A stretch of 64,000 nt of DNA from Lewinellaceae bacterium (lineage in GTDB: Bacteria > Bacteroidota > Bacteroidia > Chitinophagales > Saprospiraceae), in the NCBI GenBank assembly GCA_020636025.1, contig JACJYQ010000005.1, forward strand, positions 186,001 to 250,000. Reading direction: 5' to 3'. Each line of letters begins with the position of its first letter. Within the stretch, counting starts at the first letter, position 1. The position numbers and the translations under genes were made by a program. Below the pieces are notes generated by a model, which saw only the letters and a program-made list of their open reading frames with translations, made no database searches and was not told where the DNA came from. Positions 8,774 to 18,582 of the stretch are shown here, one piece after another.

Positions 8774-11374
8774 TTAGCTTTCTTCCCTCAGCACTTCCAG
8801 TGGTGGTTTGCGTACAACTTCGCGGCTATTGAAAAGTCCTATAAGTAGGGTTAGGGCTGTGATGGAACAGAAAGTGATCAGTAGTGGCCACCAGTTTATT
8901 TCGAAGGGTATGTGGAAAGAGAATTTGGCTAATGCCCAGGCTCCGGCAACAGACAGACCGATACCTGCCAGACAGGCCAGAGCGCCCAGCAAGAAATATT
9001 CCAGTGCGTTAATCCGCAATATTTGTTTTCGGCTGGCCCCCAGGGTTCGCAGCAGAACACTTTCTCTAATTCGGGCGTATTTGCCTTGATAGATGGATGA
9101 GATCAGTACAAGCAGACCAGTTAATATGCTGAACATGGCCATAAACCGGATTACGAAAGAAACCTTTCCCAATACCTCATCTATGGAGCGTAGGATTTGT
9201 GTTAGGTCTATTGCTGAAACACCTGGGAATTTCCGAACGAGCTCGCTTTGAAATGCGGCGGATTGGTTTGCATCTTTCACCTTGGTAATCACCACGTGGA
9301 ATTGCGGTGCGCGCTCCAAAACACCTTTGGGGAAAACAACCATGAAATTGGTCTGTACCCTGTTGAAATCTACCTTTCGAACACTTCCCACTTCACAGTC
9401 AAGCATGGTGCCTTGTACATTGAATGCTATTTTGGTGCCTATTTTTGCTTTCAGGCCGCGTTTCAGGTTTTCAGAAATGGATACTTTTATTGGTTGACCA
9501 GGTTCATATTTACCCAGCCATTCACCTTCCTCAATACTTTCTGTATCGATAAGCGTATCTCTGAAAGTTACGCGATATTCCCTGTCCCAGGCCCAGTTTG
9601 AAATTCTTTCCGGTTCCCCTTCATCACGGCCTCTGCCTCTTCCCCTCCTTCTTTCTCCATCTTCCGGGATAGAATCGCGATCCGGATCAGGATGCAGTTT
9701 TTTGTACTGGGATTTATTTAAGCCATCTATTGTTTCGATTCGGGTTGTTACTATCGGCACCTGCTGCAACAAGGGCATCTGATGATCCACAACCAACCTG
9801 GCCACCGCATCCTTATCGGCGGCCTGAATATCAAACAGGATCATGTTCGGCTGGCTGCCGCTGCCGGAAAATTCAACCTGCTTTAAAATAAGTGACTGTA
9901 TCAGGAATAGAGTTGACAACAACATGGTGCCAAGTCCAATGGTCACCACCAACAAAACCGTTTGGTTTTCAGGTCTGAACAGATTGGCAATGCCTTGTCT
10001 GACAACATAACTCCATTTTTTAGGGAAAAACTTTCGCAATAGAAAGGTGAGTAAACTGGCAATTCCCCAAAGCACCAAAAAAGCAACTCCCATGCCGCCA
10101 ATGAAATAGGCCGATTCTTCCCAATCGCCAATTAACCACCGGGTAAATCCAAAAATCGTAGCGAAAATGATGAAATACACTAGCCAGCGCAATGGTCGTC
10201 CAGTGTTTTCTCCGCTACCGTATGACGCTCGTAATGTTCTTAAAGGAGATGTTTTCAAAATACCGGAAAGCGGCAACAGGGCAAACAATACTGCAACTAT
10301 AAGTCCCATCGCAATTCCCTGAAGCATCGCCACCGGCGATATGGCCGTACTGACATTTTCCAGCGGTAATAGATCCTTCAGTATCCATGGCAACATTTTT
10401 TGAATGAGCGCCCCGGTTATGGCGCCCACTAAAGCACCCAACAATCCTATCCCAGCTACCTGAACGAGATACACATAGAATGCTTTTCGTCCGCTGGCGC
10501 CCAGGCACCGCAAAATGGCTACTGTGGGTAATTTATCCTTTATATATATGTGTACTGCTCCCGCAACGCCAATGCAACCCAACAAGAGCGCAATAAAACC
10601 CACCAGGTTCAGAAACGTGCCAAAGCTCCCGAATGCAGATCCGATTCCCTGTTTACGGCTCTCTACCGTATCCCAATCGACATTGGCTTTGCGCATTTCT
10701 TTCTTATGCGGCTCAACCAACGATTCAGGATCCACGGAACCCGGCAATTTGTAAAAATACTGGTAGTCAACCCGGCTGCCGTATTGAATCAATTGGGTTG
10801 AATCCAGCCATTGAGCAGGGATGAATACCACCGGGGCAATGCTACTGGCAATGCCGGCTCGACCAGGAGATGACATCAAATCTCCCTCAACCAGAAAAAC
10901 CAGATCGCCGATTTGAATACTGTCACCGGGCTTGATGTTGTATTGCAGCATCAACGCATGATCCACCAGTGCTTTTTTCCCGTCCCGGAAAGTCATCCAG
11001 GAATCCACAGGGTCACTTTTCCATTTCCCAAAAAACGGGTAATTGCCTTCAAGAGAACGAATCAAGGCCAGTCGTGTTCCCCCGTTTTTGGGGAAGCGAA
11101 CCATGCTCATAAAATTGAGCACTTTAGCCTTTTCAGCGCCCGCTACATCAAAGTGCTGTAAAATGGAATCCGGTGCCGGTTGATTGGCATCGAGCATGAG
11201 ATCGGCTCCAAGGAGGGTTTTGGCCTCTCTGTCGATATCAGCCAGCAAGTTGCCGGAAAAGGATCTGACAGCCGTCAGGGCAGCAATACCAACCGTAATT
11301 GCGGAGATAAAAAGCAGGAGTCTGGCCCGGTTGCGCCGACTGTCTCGCCAGGCCATTTTCAGGATAAAACGCAT
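8774..11374 (-). CDS. YbbP-like ABC transporter permease (double FtsX type)
   Basis: 866 aa. One N-terminal membrane segment is followed by a MacB-like periplasmic domain, a three-helix FtsX block (about residues 250-380), a second half with more membrane segments, a second periplasmic domain (about 520-720), and a final FtsX block. This matches the duplicated layout of YbbP/putative permease family members, which work with a YbbA-type ATPase. No ATPase gene is adjacent, so a partner would be encoded elsewhere. The second periplasmic domain carries an unusual Arg/Gly- and acid-rich insert around RRRGRGRGRDEGEPER. The substrate is unknown; relatives act in lipid or lipoprotein handling. Confidence 0.85.
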   Translation of the reverse strand: MRFILKMAWRDSRRNRARLLLFISAITVGIAALTAVRSFSGNLLADIDREAKTLLGADLMLDANQPAPDSILQHFDVAGAEKAKVLNFMSMVRFPKNGGTRLALIRSLEGNYPFFGKWKSDPVDSWMTFRDGKKALVDHALMLQYNIKPGDSIQIGDLVFLVEGDLMSSPGRAGIASSIAPVVFIPAQWLDSTQLIQYGSRVDYQYFYKLPGSVDPESLVEPHKKEMRKANVDWDTVESRKQGIGSAFGSFGTFLNLVGFIALLLGCIGVAGAVHIYIKDKLPTVAILRCLGASGRKAFYVYLVQVAGIGLLGALVGAITGALIQKMLPWILKDLLPLENVSTAISPVAMLQGIAMGLIVAVLFALLPLSGILKTSPLRTLRASYGSGENTGRPLRWLVYFIIFATIFGFTRWLIGDWEESAYFIGGMGVAFLVLWGIASLLTFLLRKFFPKKWSYVVRQGIANLFRPENQTVLLVVTIGLGTMLLSTLFLIQSLILKQVEFSGSGSQPNMILFDIQAADKDAVARLVVDHQMPLLQQVPIVTTRIETIDGLNKSQYKKLHPDPDRDSIPEDGERRRGRGRGRDEGEPERISNWAWDREYRVTFRDTLIDTESIEEGEWLGKYEPGQPIKVSISENLKRGLKAKIGTKIAFNVQGTMLDCEVGSVRKVDFNRVQTNFMVVFPKGVLERAPQFHVVITKVKDANQSAAFQSELVRKFPGVSAIDLTQILRSIDEVLGKVSFVIRFMAMFSILTGLLVLISSIYQGKYARIRESVLLRTLGASRKQILRINALEYFLLGALACLAGIGLSVAGAWALAKFSFHIPFEINWWPLLITFCSITALTLLIGLFNSREVVRKPPLEVLREES

Positions 11375-11487
11375 AAAATGCTACTGATTTAGGATTCGGG
11401 TGCGGGGTGCAAGATAAACGGTCTCAAAGGCGGAGAGTTGAGGCAAAAGCCGGAAAAAGGATGAAATAGCTAAATTCAAAGATGAAC

Positions 11488-13869
11488 TCAACGAATCAGG
11501 GTAATATCGCCTTGCAATCGAATCAATCGGCCGGGTGCATATTCCAGCTCGGTCTGGAAAACAAAAACTCCCGGACTGAGGGGTTTCCCACGAAAACTGC
11601 CATCCCAGCCGGCACTTCGATCATTTGTGAAAAAGCCATTGTTTTCAAATACGAGACTTCCCCAGCGATCATAAATACGAAGCCAGTTTACAGGGATAGG
11701 ATCTTTTGAGAAAAGGGTAAAAAACTCATTGCCCGATGCAGATTCCGGTTTTAAGACATTGGGTGCGAACACATTGGGTTCCAGGATGATCCGGACCAAA
11801 TCACTTGCTGTGCAGCCTTCTGCATCCGTAACAATTACCGTATAATCGGTGGTTTCCTCAGGTTTAACCTGTAGCCTTAGAAAATCCTGAATTCCAGTAT
11901 TTGCAGGCAACCATTCGGCAAACTCAACCATTCTGTTTGGCACAGCTTCCAATTCCACCAGGTCACTTGGTTTTACCGGTTCCTCCATTTTGACAATTTC
12001 TATCTGAACCGACAAGCTGTCGGGTTGACCAATTTCCAATTCCAAGGGACGATTGTAACATCCGGTGGAATCTCTGACAACCAAATGGTAAGTCCCTGCA
12101 TGCAACCCAACATAAGTAGCCGAATTGGTAAAGCTGTGACCTTGATTTACAGAGAATTGATAGGGTGCTAACCCGCCGCTGGGTGTGCCAAATTGTATTT
12201 GTCCATCGGAATAATCGAAGCAGGTAGGATCATGAGCTTCAAAAGGGAAAACCGGCGAAATAAAGTTGGCGCTGATGGTATCTTCTGAATAGTTGGTTCT
12301 GCGGCAAACACCTAAATATGCCCGGGCGGTGTACAAACCAGGAGCATAGGCAATGAAAAACGAATCGGGGCCATAAGTCAATAATGAATCTGCGTAATAC
12401 CATTGAATCCCGTCGAAGAGGCCGCTCGCAACTATCGTATCAGGACAAACACCATCTCCGGTAATATTCAGGCTTACATCGGCTTTCGCTGTTTTGCTAA
12501 ATCCGGAATAAAAGGATCCGTAACCGGCTGCGCCATTGCGACCAAACATGGCAACCTGTACAGCACCCTTTGCTACTATACTAGCCGTATTTAGTGCTTG
12601 GGTTTCACGAAAAAGATCCAGACGACGATAGGTTACAAAATCAGGGTTTCCAGGTACCGGATCTCCATTTCCGATGGCAATCAGGTTGTTGTCAATTTTC
12701 ACCCTGACGAGGGAATCTTTCATAGCTACAATCATCAATCCGCCATCGTAAACCACATCTCCTATGCGGTTTGGGTGGTAAATATTATCGACTGCATTTG
12801 GAATAGCGCAATTAATAGGAGGAACAAATATCATTCCCCCTGTCCGGGTCGCATCATTTCCGGTAGGGACTCCTCCCACCAATTGATACACAAACGCCGG
12901 TTTAGAACATTGAATGTACATGTTTCCGACAGCTGAATAGCTACTGGTAGGAATTCGGTAGTATTGTCCGGCATTCAGCACTTTTACAGGACTGGTGCTG
13001 CCATTCAACCAAATAGCCGTGTTGTCAAGATGCGCTATGACAATAGGTGTTTCCAATTCCTGACCGCCATTTCCTTTACACAAAATATATTCCTCTCCAA
13101 CCTGATCAAAGGGTGCAACCTGATCCATGCCCACATCATTCGAATTGTCTACCGATGCACCTGTCCAGGAGCCACAATTAAGCGCAATTGGTTTATTGGA
13201 TGAAACCCTGGCGCCAATCAGACCATTAGCCGGATGGCCAAACATTTCATAATGACTAAACACCAGGGATTCTCCCGACTGTAAAAGCACACTTTGCTGG
13301 GCACTTGTAGGCGTAAGGATTCCGGCAATGTTTAATACAATATCAGGTTCAAACTCAGATAAGGTGACCAATGTGCTGTCTTCGGTTGCCAACACCCCGA
13401 CAAAGTTTGAGCGGCCGTTTGCATTTTGGGATTGATACAAATGGGCAATTCGAAATTCGGTACCCAGGGCTGACCGTCCTTTACAAGTGAGATCGGCAGC
13501 ATGCCAACCTGAGCTGCTGTAAAAGCGAAAATTTACATAAAAATTGTGCGTTCCCGAGAGGACTAGCCCCTTATTCTTTACCGGAAGCTGAAGATCAATG
13601 GCGTCTACTAAAACGAAACTGCTGCTTGAACTTCCCAGACTCCAGCGAACCGGCTGTGCATTGGAGACTATGACGGAGTCGAGAAACTTTCCACTTCCGT
13701 CCCGGATGATAATGGCAAATGGAGTGGTCTCAGGGGTAGACATGTATAGAAATTGTGGTCCAAGCTCTGACCGGGCGTGCATGGGCGGTATCCAATGAAT
13801 TGAGTCGAGTTGTGCGAAACTCAAGCTAGCCTGGAAACAAAACAGCAAGAGAAATACCTGGGTCCTCAT
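11488..13869 (-). CDS. T9SS type B surface protein with IgGFc-binding-like domain
   Basis: 793 aa secreted protein. A signal peptide (about 19 residues, ending LSFAQ) is followed by a long region resembling the N-terminal domain of IgGFc-binding proteins (about residues 100-440). Next comes a SprB-like repeat around 545-610 (pattern DPTCFDYSDGQI...GGLAPYQFS...GTYHLVV.D..GCY). The protein ends in a gliding-motility-associated C-terminal domain (VFAPNVLKP ... LRIYDRWGSLVFE ... WDG), the type B T9SS sorting signal. It is therefore predicted to be exported across the outer membrane. The role of the IgGFc-like domain in such bacteria is not established; adhesion is a guess. Monocistronic by position. 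Confidence 0.85.
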   Translation of the reverse strand: MRTQVFLLLFCFQASLSFAQLDSIHWIPPMHARSELGPQFLYMSTPETTPFAIIIRDGSGKFLDSVIVSNAQPVRWSLGSSSSSFVLVDAIDLQLPVKNKGLVLSGTHNFYVNFRFYSSSGWHAADLTCKGRSALGTEFRIAHLYQSQNANGRSNFVGVLATEDSTLVTLSEFEPDIVLNIAGILTPTSAQQSVLLQSGESLVFSHYEMFGHPANGLIGARVSSNKPIALNCGSWTGASVDNSNDVGMDQVAPFDQVGEEYILCKGNGGQELETPIVIAHLDNTAIWLNGSTSPVKVLNAGQYYRIPTSSYSAVGNMYIQCSKPAFVYQLVGGVPTGNDATRTGGMIFVPPINCAIPNAVDNIYHPNRIGDVVYDGGLMIVAMKDSLVRVKIDNNLIAIGNGDPVPGNPDFVTYRRLDLFRETQALNTASIVAKGAVQVAMFGRNGAAGYGSFYSGFSKTAKADVSLNITGDGVCPDTIVASGLFDGIQWYYADSLLTYGPDSFFIAYAPGLYTARAYLGVCRRTNYSEDTISANFISPVFPFEAHDPTCFDYSDGQIQFGTPSGGLAPYQFSVNQGHSFTNSATYVGLHAGTYHLVVRDSTGCYNRPLELEIGQPDSLSVQIEIVKMEEPVKPSDLVELEAVPNRMVEFAEWLPANTGIQDFLRLQVKPEETTDYTVIVTDAEGCTASDLVRIILEPNVFAPNVLKPESASGNEFFTLFSKDPIPVNWLRIYDRWGSLVFENNGFFTNDRSAGWDGSFRGKPLSPGVFVFQTELEYAPGRLIRLQGDITLIR

Positions 13870-13905
13870 TGTTTTCTAGATAATGCTTTGAATAAAAACC
13901 ACTGT

Positions 13906-14424
13906 TTATGGCTTGACATGGTCTAGCAACTCCGTCATTCTGGCAAGGTGGTGGTCGTCGTGCTCGGCTACAAATTGGAAAAGGTCCATGATCCGCATGG
14001 TTTTTTGCAATCGCGGATGGAAAGAAGCCAGAAATGCTGCTGATTCGGGGAGTTCCCGAAGTCGTTTGACCATGTATTGCCGGGCCGATTTAAATTCTTT
14101 CAACAACACTTTAATGGACTTGTCTCCATGTCCGGCCTCTGCTGTTTTCTTGTTTTTCATATCTGCAGCCCGCATGGCTTCTTGTCCTGCCAGAATTTCG
14201 TCGAGGCGCCCCATCCACATCGGCTCCAGATCGCTAAGGTGGCCGATGTGTTCCTTAAGCGAAAATTTACTATTGTGTTTTTCAGCAAGCACTTCTTCAG
14301 GTAAACCTTTCACCTTGGCTTCCAGACGCATAGGTGTACCCTCCAGGCGTTCAATGATTCCTGGCAATATGTTTTCTCTGGCAGAAAACTCAAATTGGCG
14401 ATTGATCCAAAGCGCTTGAGGCAT
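13906..14424 (-). CDS. DinB-like metal-binding protein
   Basis: 172 aa. It looks like a four-helix DinB/DUF664-type protein. His in LKEHIGHLSDLE (about residue 58) and the HDDHHLARM motif near the C-terminus fit the usual three-His metal site. DinB family members bind divalent metals; some are thiol-dependent transferases, but most have no known substrate. The gene has its own transcription unit, 37 bp upstream-adjacent (on the minus strand) to the type B surface protein gene, so read-through into that gene is possible. Confidence 0.8.
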   Translation of the reverse strand: MPQALWINRQFEFSARENILPGIIERLEGTPMRLEAKVKGLPEEVLAEKHNSKFSLKEHIGHLSDLEPMWMGRLDEILAGQEAMRAADMKNKKTAEAGHGDKSIKVLLKEFKSARQYMVKRLRELPESAAFLASFHPRLQKTMRIMDLFQFVAEHDDHHLARMTELLDHVKP

Positions 14425-14594
14425 ACATTTTTTAATTTTTTACTTTCGTAAATTTCGCAATAATGATTGGAACTCCCTATAACTTTAAAGCTTTCCGCAA
14501 CAATTAATTGTAAAGTAAACCATTGTATTCAAATGGTGTCATAGTAAAACACTTCTTTATCAATCCTAAAATAATTATCCATTCCAACTTAGAT

Positions 14595-15926
14595 ATGCTA
14601 GTAAGAACCCTCACTGTTATTGCATGCCTGCTTTCCCTAAAACCCGCCCTGACAGCACAAACAGCCCTTTATTTCCCACCGAAAACAGGTAATACCTGGC
14701 AAACCCTGAGTCCGGCCAGTCAGCATTTTTGCCAGGACCGAATTGACAGCTTGTATCAGTTTCTGGAAACCAATAACACCAAGTCATTTATGCTGTTGAA
14801 AGACGGCAAAATCGTATTGGAAAAGTATTTTGGAACATTTGTCCAGGACTCACTTTGGTACTGGGCTTCAGCCGGAAAATCATTTACCGCATTCATGGTG
14901 GGCCAGGCCCAGGAAGAAGGGCTGCTGAATATTCAAGATAAAACGAGCGACTACCTCGGCACCGGCTGGACATCTGCCCCTTCGGACAAGGAAGCTCTGA
15001 TCACCATCTGGCATCAACTTTCCATGACCAGCGGACTGGACGATACATTTATTCCAACACCCACCGAACCTGACCCCAATACCTGTACCAACCCACAATG
15101 CCTGAACTATCTGGCTGATGCGGGTACCCGGTGGGCATACCACACCGGAGCCTACCGCCTGCTGCACAATGTGTTGGCCTCCGCCAGTGGAAGCACGATT
15201 AATCAATTCACCAAATCTCATGTACTGGACAGAACCGGTATGAAGGGTCTATGGCTGTTCGACGTGTTTTACAGCACTACCAGAGACATGGCTCGCTTCG
15301 GCTTGCTCACGCTCGCCAAAGGAGCCTGGGACACTGATACATTGCTGCATGATCAGGACTATTTTTATGATATGACCCACAGTTCTCAGGATTACAATAA
15401 AAGCTATGGTTACCTGTGGTGGCTAAATGGCCAAAGCAGTTTTATGGTGCCGGCTTTTCAGTTTGTATTTCCTGGTGAGTTATTGCCTAATGCACCCGAT
15501 GATATGATCGCCGCTCTTGGGAAAAATGACCAGAAGATTCATATAGTGCCTTCAAAAGGCTGGGTCGTGGTTCGAATGGGGAATGCAGCCGGTACCGGCA
15601 ATGAAGTTGTTCCGATTTCCTTTGACAACACCATGTGGGCATATCTGAATCAACTGGAATGCAATGCTTCCGCCGTGCATGATCAGCTGGAAAATGAATT
15701 GAAAATTTATCCAAATCCGGCTAAGAGTGGTTGGCAGATTGAATCTAATGGCGCTATTCAGAAAATGCAACTATTTGATATTCAGGGCAAATTTGTGAAA
15801 AGTATTGAAAGTGAAGGACAAAAGTCAGTTTGGTTAAGTGCAACTGATCTGCCTGATGGCATGTACATGCTTAGTTGCACAAGTGAGCGTGGTACGACAT
15901 TCCAAAAATTGATCAAATCAAATTAA
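14595..15926 (+). CDS. Secreted serine hydrolase (beta-lactamase class C fold) with T9SS sorting domain
   Basis: 443 aa from the ATG at 14595, where a signal peptide begins (ending in ALTAQ). An earlier TTG start adds residues that do not look like an export signal. The catalytic domain shows the SxxK motif, Ser92-Ala-Gly-Lys95 in WASAGKSF, and a Tyr-containing segment YHTGAYRLL corresponding to the family's YxN region. Members of this fold include esterases, D-aminopeptidases and class C beta-lactamases; the substrate cannot be told here. From about residue 370 the chain ends in a type A T9SS sorting domain (IYPNPA ... LFDIQGK ... LPDGMYML), so it should be surface-attached or released by PorU. 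Confidence 0.88.
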   Translation: MLVRTLTVIACLLSLKPALTAQTALYFPPKTGNTWQTLSPASQHFCQDRIDSLYQFLETNNTKSFMLLKDGKIVLEKYFGTFVQDSLWYWASAGKSFTAFMVGQAQEEGLLNIQDKTSDYLGTGWTSAPSDKEALITIWHQLSMTSGLDDTFIPTPTEPDPNTCTNPQCLNYLADAGTRWAYHTGAYRLLHNVLASASGSTINQFTKSHVLDRTGMKGLWLFDVFYSTTRDMARFGLLTLAKGAWDTDTLLHDQDYFYDMTHSSQDYNKSYGYLWWLNGQSSFMVPAFQFVFPGELLPNAPDDMIAALGKNDQKIHIVPSKGWVVVRMGNAAGTGNEVVPISFDNTMWAYLNQLECNASAVHDQLENELKIYPNPAKSGWQIESNGAIQKMQLFDIQGKFVKSIESEGQKSVWLSATDLPDGMYMLSCTSERGTTFQKLIKSN

Positions 15927-15994
15927 TTTAACTGACTATCCGCTTATTGTATAGGAAGAAATAATCTGAGTGGATTCGACCTTTGTAAAATAAG

Positions 15995-16079
15995 TTCACC
16001 ACAGATAACACAGATTTTCACGGATTGCCTTCGGCAATCTTTTAATTTATCTGTGAAAATCTGTGTAATCTGTGGTGAA
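15995..16079. repeat. 31-bp near-perfect inverted repeat with nested hairpin
   Basis: Arms 15995-16025 and 16049-16079 match at 29 of 31 positions and contain the words TTCACCACAGAT and CACAGATTTTCAC. The loop includes a smaller hairpin, ATTGCC-TTC-GGCAAT. It lies between convergent genes. From memory, similar CACAGATT/AATCTGTG dyads occur as interspersed elements in other bacterial genomes; I could not check this. Confidence 0.85.
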
Positions 16080-16168
16080 AAAAATGCGTCTAGCATATTA
16101 CAATCTCCATCGGATATTACATTGAACTACTGTACAATATTCGAATAGTCAATGAATTCAAATCACCC

Positions 16169-16864
16169 TTACTTCTCCGGCAAAAAAGCAGTATCCACAT
16201 AATACATGCCCGGATCATTCGGATCTATCAACACCCGCATTGTGTCGCCCTGGACATAATCCGTGGGATCGTACCAGATATGCTCACTGATATACGTGTA
16301 GGTTTTGTTGCTGAGTGAATCCTTCCATTCACATTTAATCACCCAGGGGTGTTTGCCATTCATGGTTACACTTCCATTTTGGTAAATACCGGCCAGCTTG
16401 GCCTCTACCGCTGTCCCTGATCTCTTTAGTTTAACAACGTCCCTCCATTTCAAAATTTGATAGATGAGTCCACCGTAGCCAATTCCGCCGAATACCAGAA
16501 AAAACACACCCAGAATCACCGGGGCAAACCAACTGTCCATACCCGCCATACTCACCCGGTCGGGGTTATTGGGATCGTACCATAATTCCACCATTTCACC
16601 CACTTCGTAGGAGGGCGGACTAGAATACAGATTGGAGGAATATTGATGGATACTGCCATCTCCAAGTGGGAATTCAACAACAGGCGCCTGAGCTCCATCA
16701 CTATACAGCATATCAACGACTCTTCCCTCACTTCGTTCACCTTTGTTTTGAATGTCTATTTCGCCAAACCATAAAACACCTGCAACCAGCCCCAGCATGG
16801 TGCCTACAAAAGCGAAAATCCCAAAAAAGAAAAAGAAGAAATTGCGTTTTATCCAGTTTCCCAT
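16169..16864 (-). CDS. DUF3592-like membrane protein
   Basis: 231 aa from the ATG at 16862-16864, directly before the first hydrophobic helix (NFFFFFFGIFAFVGTMLGLVA). A longer frame to 16957 exists but adds an unlikely N-terminus. The two halves are a helix, a beta-rich domain (with VVDMLYSDG, PVVEFPLGDG and VELWYDPNNPDRV), a second helix near residue 115-140, and a second beta-rich domain. The VxxWYDPxNPxxV phrase is characteristic of DUF3592 proteins, whose function is unknown. Convergent with the serine hydrolase gene and divergent from lysS. Confidence 0.75.
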   Translation of the reverse strand: MGNWIKRNFFFFFFGIFAFVGTMLGLVAGVLWFGEIDIQNKGERSEGRVVDMLYSDGAQAPVVEFPLGDGSIHQYSSNLYSSPPSYEVGEMVELWYDPNNPDRVSMAGMDSWFAPVILGVFFLVFGGIGYGGLIYQILKWRDVVKLKRSGTAVEAKLAGIYQNGSVTMNGKHPWVIKCEWKDSLSNKTYTYISEHIWYDPTDYVQGDTMRVLIDPNDPGMYYVDTAFLPEK

Positions 16865-16865
16865 A

Positions 16866-16893
16866 TTGCTCTTGTTGAATTGAACTACTTTTG
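16866..16893 (+). promoter_or_regulatory. Probable lysS promoter
   Basis: TTG at 16866-16868 and TACTTTTG at 16886-16893 with a 17-bp spacer fit the Bacteroidota promoter pattern. It overlaps the start of the divergent DUF3592 gene and would give a leader of about 130 nt. Confidence 0.5.
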
Positions 16894-17028
16894 CCCCCCA
16901 AAACCTGAGGGTTTTTGATTTGCAAGCTTGAAAGTAGGGAACTGCACAGAAATTCAACCGGTTTTTTACCTACAGGCTTCTATTCAAACCTTTTACAGCC
17001 TGATTAACCAAAGGCTATTTTATTTTTT

Positions 17029-18564
17029 ATGACCGAACAAGAATTACAGCGCAGGGAAACTCTTGGCAAATTGCGGGAAATGGGCATTGACCCATATCCC
17101 GCTGAAATGTTTCCCGTTTCCCATTTAGCATCCGAAATCCTCGAAAATTATCAGGAGGAAGTTCTCGAAGACGGAACCAAAAACCGACTGAACTATCAGG
17201 AGGTTGCATTGGCAGGCCGTGTGATGGCAAGCCGTGAGGCCGGAAAAGCCTTGTTTATGAACCTCCAGGACTCAAGTGGCCGGATTCAGCTATACTTCCG
17301 TCGCGATAATTTCCTGGATGGCGATGAAGCGCCGATGTTTGATACGGTGCTAAAGAAGTTGATCGACTTAGGTGATTACATCGGAGTAAAAGGCTACGCT
17401 TTCAGAACAAAAACCGGCGAAACAAGTATCCACGTCAGCGAATACAAGTTTTTATCCAAGACGCTGCGCCCACTGCCTGTGGTAAAAACCGATGCAGAAG
17501 GAAATGTGCATGATGCCTTCACTGATCCGGAGTTGCGCTATCGCATGCGATATGTGGATCTGACGGTCAATACTTCTTACCGCGAGATATTTATCAAAAG
17601 GTCAAGGTTGATCCGGACCATGCGGGAATACCTGGATGAACTGGGTCTTTTGGAAGTGGAAACGCCCATTTTACAACCCATTCACGGTGGGGCAGCAGCA
17701 CGTCCGTTCACCACTCATCACAACACATTGGATATGACGCTTTACCTGCGTATTGCCAATGAATTATATCTCAAAAGGCTGATAGTAGCGGGTTTTGACG
17801 GTGTGTATGAATTTGCCAAGATGTTCCGCAACGAGGGCATGGACCGCACGCACAATCCTGAGTTCACAGCCCTTGAGTTCTATGTTGCCTATAAGGATTA
17901 CAACTGGATGATGGAGGTGACGGAGCAAATGTTGGAACGCGTGGCTAGGGCACTGAATGCAGCAGGAAATGCTACGGCACAAGTAGAAGACCAAACCATC
18001 AATTTTGCCGGTCCGTATCGCCGGCTTACCATGTTCGATGCCATTAAGGAATACACAGGCATCAACGTGGAAACGGCCGACGAAGCCGAACTAAGAACTT
18101 ATTGCCGCTCCGAGCATATCCACATTGATGAGACCATGGGCAAGGCCAAGCTGATCGACGAGATATTTGGTGAAAAAGTGGAACACCACCTGGTTCAGCC
18201 AACCTTCCTGATCGATTACCCGGTTGAGATGTCGCCGCTTACCAAGAAACACCGCTCAAAGCCGGGTTTGGTCGAGCGCTTTGAACTCTTCGTAAACGGG
18301 AAAGAAGTGGCCAATGCCTATTCAGAGTTAAACGACCCGATTGATCAGCGTGAGCGCTTTGAAGAGCAACTGCGTCTGGCCGCCAGAGGTGACGAAGAAG
18401 CCATGGCTATGGATGAAGACTTTATCAGGGCCTTGGAATACGGCATGCCTCCTACAGCCGGTATCGGTTTTGGAATAGACCGTCTGGCCATGCTGTTTAC
18501 CGGGCAAGCTTCGATTCAGGAGGTGCTGTTCTTCCCGCAGATGCGGCCGGAATCTCTGCATTGA
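17029..18564 (+). CDS. lysS: Lysyl-tRNA synthetase, class II
   Basis: 511 aa, the normal length for bacterial class II LysRS. It charges tRNA-Lys with lysine in the cytoplasm. The N-terminal OB-fold anticodon-binding domain covers about residues 55-170. The class II catalytic core shows motif 1 around ETPILQPIHGGAAARPF, motif 2 as FRNEGMDRTHNPEFTALE, and motif 3 as GIGFGIDRLAMLF near the C-terminus. No SD-like sequence precedes the ATG, as expected in this phylum. A membrane protein gene starts 18 bp downstream on the same strand and is probably co-transcribed. Confidence 0.98.
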   Translation: MTEQELQRRETLGKLREMGIDPYPAEMFPVSHLASEILENYQEEVLEDGTKNRLNYQEVALAGRVMASREAGKALFMNLQDSSGRIQLYFRRDNFLDGDEAPMFDTVLKKLIDLGDYIGVKGYAFRTKTGETSIHVSEYKFLSKTLRPLPVVKTDAEGNVHDAFTDPELRYRMRYVDLTVNTSYREIFIKRSRLIRTMREYLDELGLLEVETPILQPIHGGAAARPFTTHHNTLDMTLYLRIANELYLKRLIVAGFDGVYEFAKMFRNEGMDRTHNPEFTALEFYVAYKDYNWMMEVTEQMLERVARALNAAGNATAQVEDQTINFAGPYRRLTMFDAIKEYTGINVETADEAELRTYCRSEHIHIDETMGKAKLIDEIFGEKVEHHLVQPTFLIDYPVEMSPLTKKHRSKPGLVERFELFVNGKEVANAYSELNDPIDQRERFEEQLRLAARGDEEAMAMDEDFIRALEYGMPPTAGIGFGIDRLAMLFTGQASIQEVLFFPQMRPESLH

Positions 18565-18582
18565 TCATTCAATACCCCCAAT

